Shown one piece after another: positions 51,074-51,540 of a stretch of DNA of 51,540 bases. The translations under genes were made by a program, and so were the position numbers. The notes beneath the pieces were generated by a model. That model saw nothing but the letters and a program-made list of their open reading frames with translations, was not told where the DNA came from and searched no databases. The DNA is from Marinovum algicola. Lineage in GTDB: Bacteria; Pseudomonadota; Alphaproteobacteria; Rhodobacterales; Rhodobacteraceae. Within the stretch, counting starts at the first letter, position 1. The number at the start of each line of letters is the position of its first letter. The stretch is taken from positions 1 to 51,540 of the forward strand of contig NZ_FNYY01000028.1 of assembly GCF_900109145.1 (NCBI RefSeq), written 5' to 3'.

Positions 51074-51446
51074 GGGGCTGTGTTGCACAGATCAACTGCA
51101 ACTCAGAACGCGCCCAACCCGAAACGGATTTCAGGCGGTGCGTTCAAAACTTGGGCGGCCAAGTCCGGTCATCCGGTTGAGAACCCGGACGCCAATCTTG
51201 GCTTCTGTTTTCTGATTTTCGCAGTTACGCGCCTTTAGCTTAGGCCCAATGACAGCCTTCCAGCGACCCATGAGAGTTTCACCTCGGCTGCGTTGATTGT
51301 AGCCAGTGGCCTTCTGCCAGGCCATTCGCCCGCGGGCTGCGATCACGGCGATATGGCAGTCACGTGCCGTCGGATCTTTGGCCGCATTGCGGCTCGGTAT
51401 TGCGTTTCTGGGAGGTGGGATCGTGACCTCGATCGTCGATCCGAAC
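51074..51446 (-). mobile_element. IS5-family element, end and 3' part, interrupted on the right
   Basis: Begins near GGGGCTGTGTTGCACAG (51074-51090), which resembles the terminal inverted repeat of many IS5-group elements (..TGTTGCACA..). It contains the 3' part of a transposase gene and stops at the start of an IS66-like end at 51447. The remainder is outside the window or lost. Confidence 0.65.
51131..51446 (-). pseudogene. IS5-family transposase, C-terminal part
   Basis: The C-terminal 105 residues of an IS4/IS5 DDE transposase. STIEVTIPPPRNA, GRMAWQKATGYNQRSRGETLMGRWKAVIG (with the last catalytic residue, Glu of the DDE triad, in RSRGET) and IGVRVLNRM are all typical. Codons upstream of about 51446 no longer match the family, because an IS66-type end begins there. 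The first two catalytic aspartates are thus missing from this copy, and it cannot be active alone. Confidence 0.8.
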
Positions 51447-51540
51447 GTAAGCATCCGGCGTAGGCCGCGGTCAGGCGGCTTGGCGGACTTTCGAGGGCTT
51501 CCAGTTCCACGGTAGCAGTGTCGGCACCTGCGAGGCTGTC
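51447..51540 (-). mobile_element. IS66-family element, one end (continues beyond the window)
   Basis: GTAAGC at 51447-51452 matches the usual terminal bases of IS66-family inverted repeats, followed by the 3' end of a TnpC-type gene. It appears inserted into the IS5-family transposase gene; IS66 elements normally make an 8-bp target duplication, which would be the bases ending at 51446. Confidence 0.6.
51471..51539 (-). CDS. tnpC: IS66-family transposase (TnpC), last 22 residues
   Basis: The minus-strand frame ends TASQVPTLLPWNWKPS followed by KVRQAA and a TGA stop. LLPWNWKP is the highly conserved C-terminus of IS66-family TnpC transposases. Only this tail is in the window. The distance from the stop to the presumed inverted repeat (about 20 bases) fits an IS66 end. 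Confidence 0.75.
   Translation of the reverse strand, partial: TASQVPTLLPWNWKPSKVRQAA

Noticed and set aside
1-51540. CRISPR array, tRNA or rRNA genes
   Set aside because: No regularly spaced repeats and no tRNA- or rRNA-like segments were recognised on reading the window; no covariance search was possible.

Overview
The window looks like accessory DNA (plasmid, chromid or genomic island) of an alphaproteobacterium, most likely the Roseobacter/Rhodobacteraceae group. The grounds are GC-rich coding DNA, a VirB-type secretion cluster of the kind found on rhodobacterial plasmids, several TAXI-type TRAP transporters, and many acyl-CoA enzymes. All family assignments come from reading the sequence and recalling families; no database search was run.

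Layout. (1) 1-8045: an IS200/IS605-like transposase end, then on the minus strand a translationally coupled type IV secretion block (conserved small protein, virB1, virB2, virB3, virB4, lipoprotein, lytic transglycosylase with VirB5-like ends, virB5), and small exported proteins. Two promoters here share a palindrome centred on AGTATACT. (2) 8194-24125: a catabolic block with two ADP-forming acyl-CoA synthetases, a benzoylformate-decarboxylase-like ThDP enzyme, a 2-keto-4-pentenoate-hydratase-like protein, an MFE-2-like SDR, an IclR regulator, an acyl-CoA dehydrogenase, a DUF35 protein, a thiolase-like protein, a MaoC hydratase, an AbrB-type membrane protein and an aldehyde dehydrogenase. (3) 24229-43677: an AidB-like acyl-CoA dehydrogenase, a two-subunit molybdenum hydroxylase, a D-2-hydroxyacid dehydrogenase, three complete TAXI-TRAP uptake systems, a class II aldolase, a second SDR, a GcvA-like LysR regulator and a cupin. 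(4) 44396-49306: a LysR regulator divergent from acyl-CoA dehydrogenase, CaiB-type CoA transferase, MaoC-type hydratase and CoA-ester lyase, resembling itaconate/mesaconate degradation operons. (5) 49377-51540: etfB-etfA, then an IS5-family remnant apparently interrupted by an IS66-family end.

How it may fit together. Regions 2 and 3 carry the parts for uptake of carboxylic acids, oxidation or decarboxylation to aldehydes and acids, CoA activation, dehydrogenation, hydration, 3-hydroxyacyl oxidation and C-C cleavage. The thiolase-like protein lacks the usual nucleophilic cysteine and its DUF35 partner has no cysteines at all, so the cleavage step may be retro-aldol, as in Ltp2-type steroid side-chain aldolases.

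The most striking signal is a conserved 40-bp promoter element found seven times (10405, 10597, 26090, 29102, 35275, 38696, 39778). All copies have the same internal spacing and the same orientation toward a downstream gene. Each has a TTGA-N6/7-TCAA dyad, an AT-rich -10-like block and a GCAAACG-type block. It links the genes of regions 2 and 3 into one apparent regulon. The GcvA-like LysR gene at 38775, which lies between two copies, is the leading candidate regulator.
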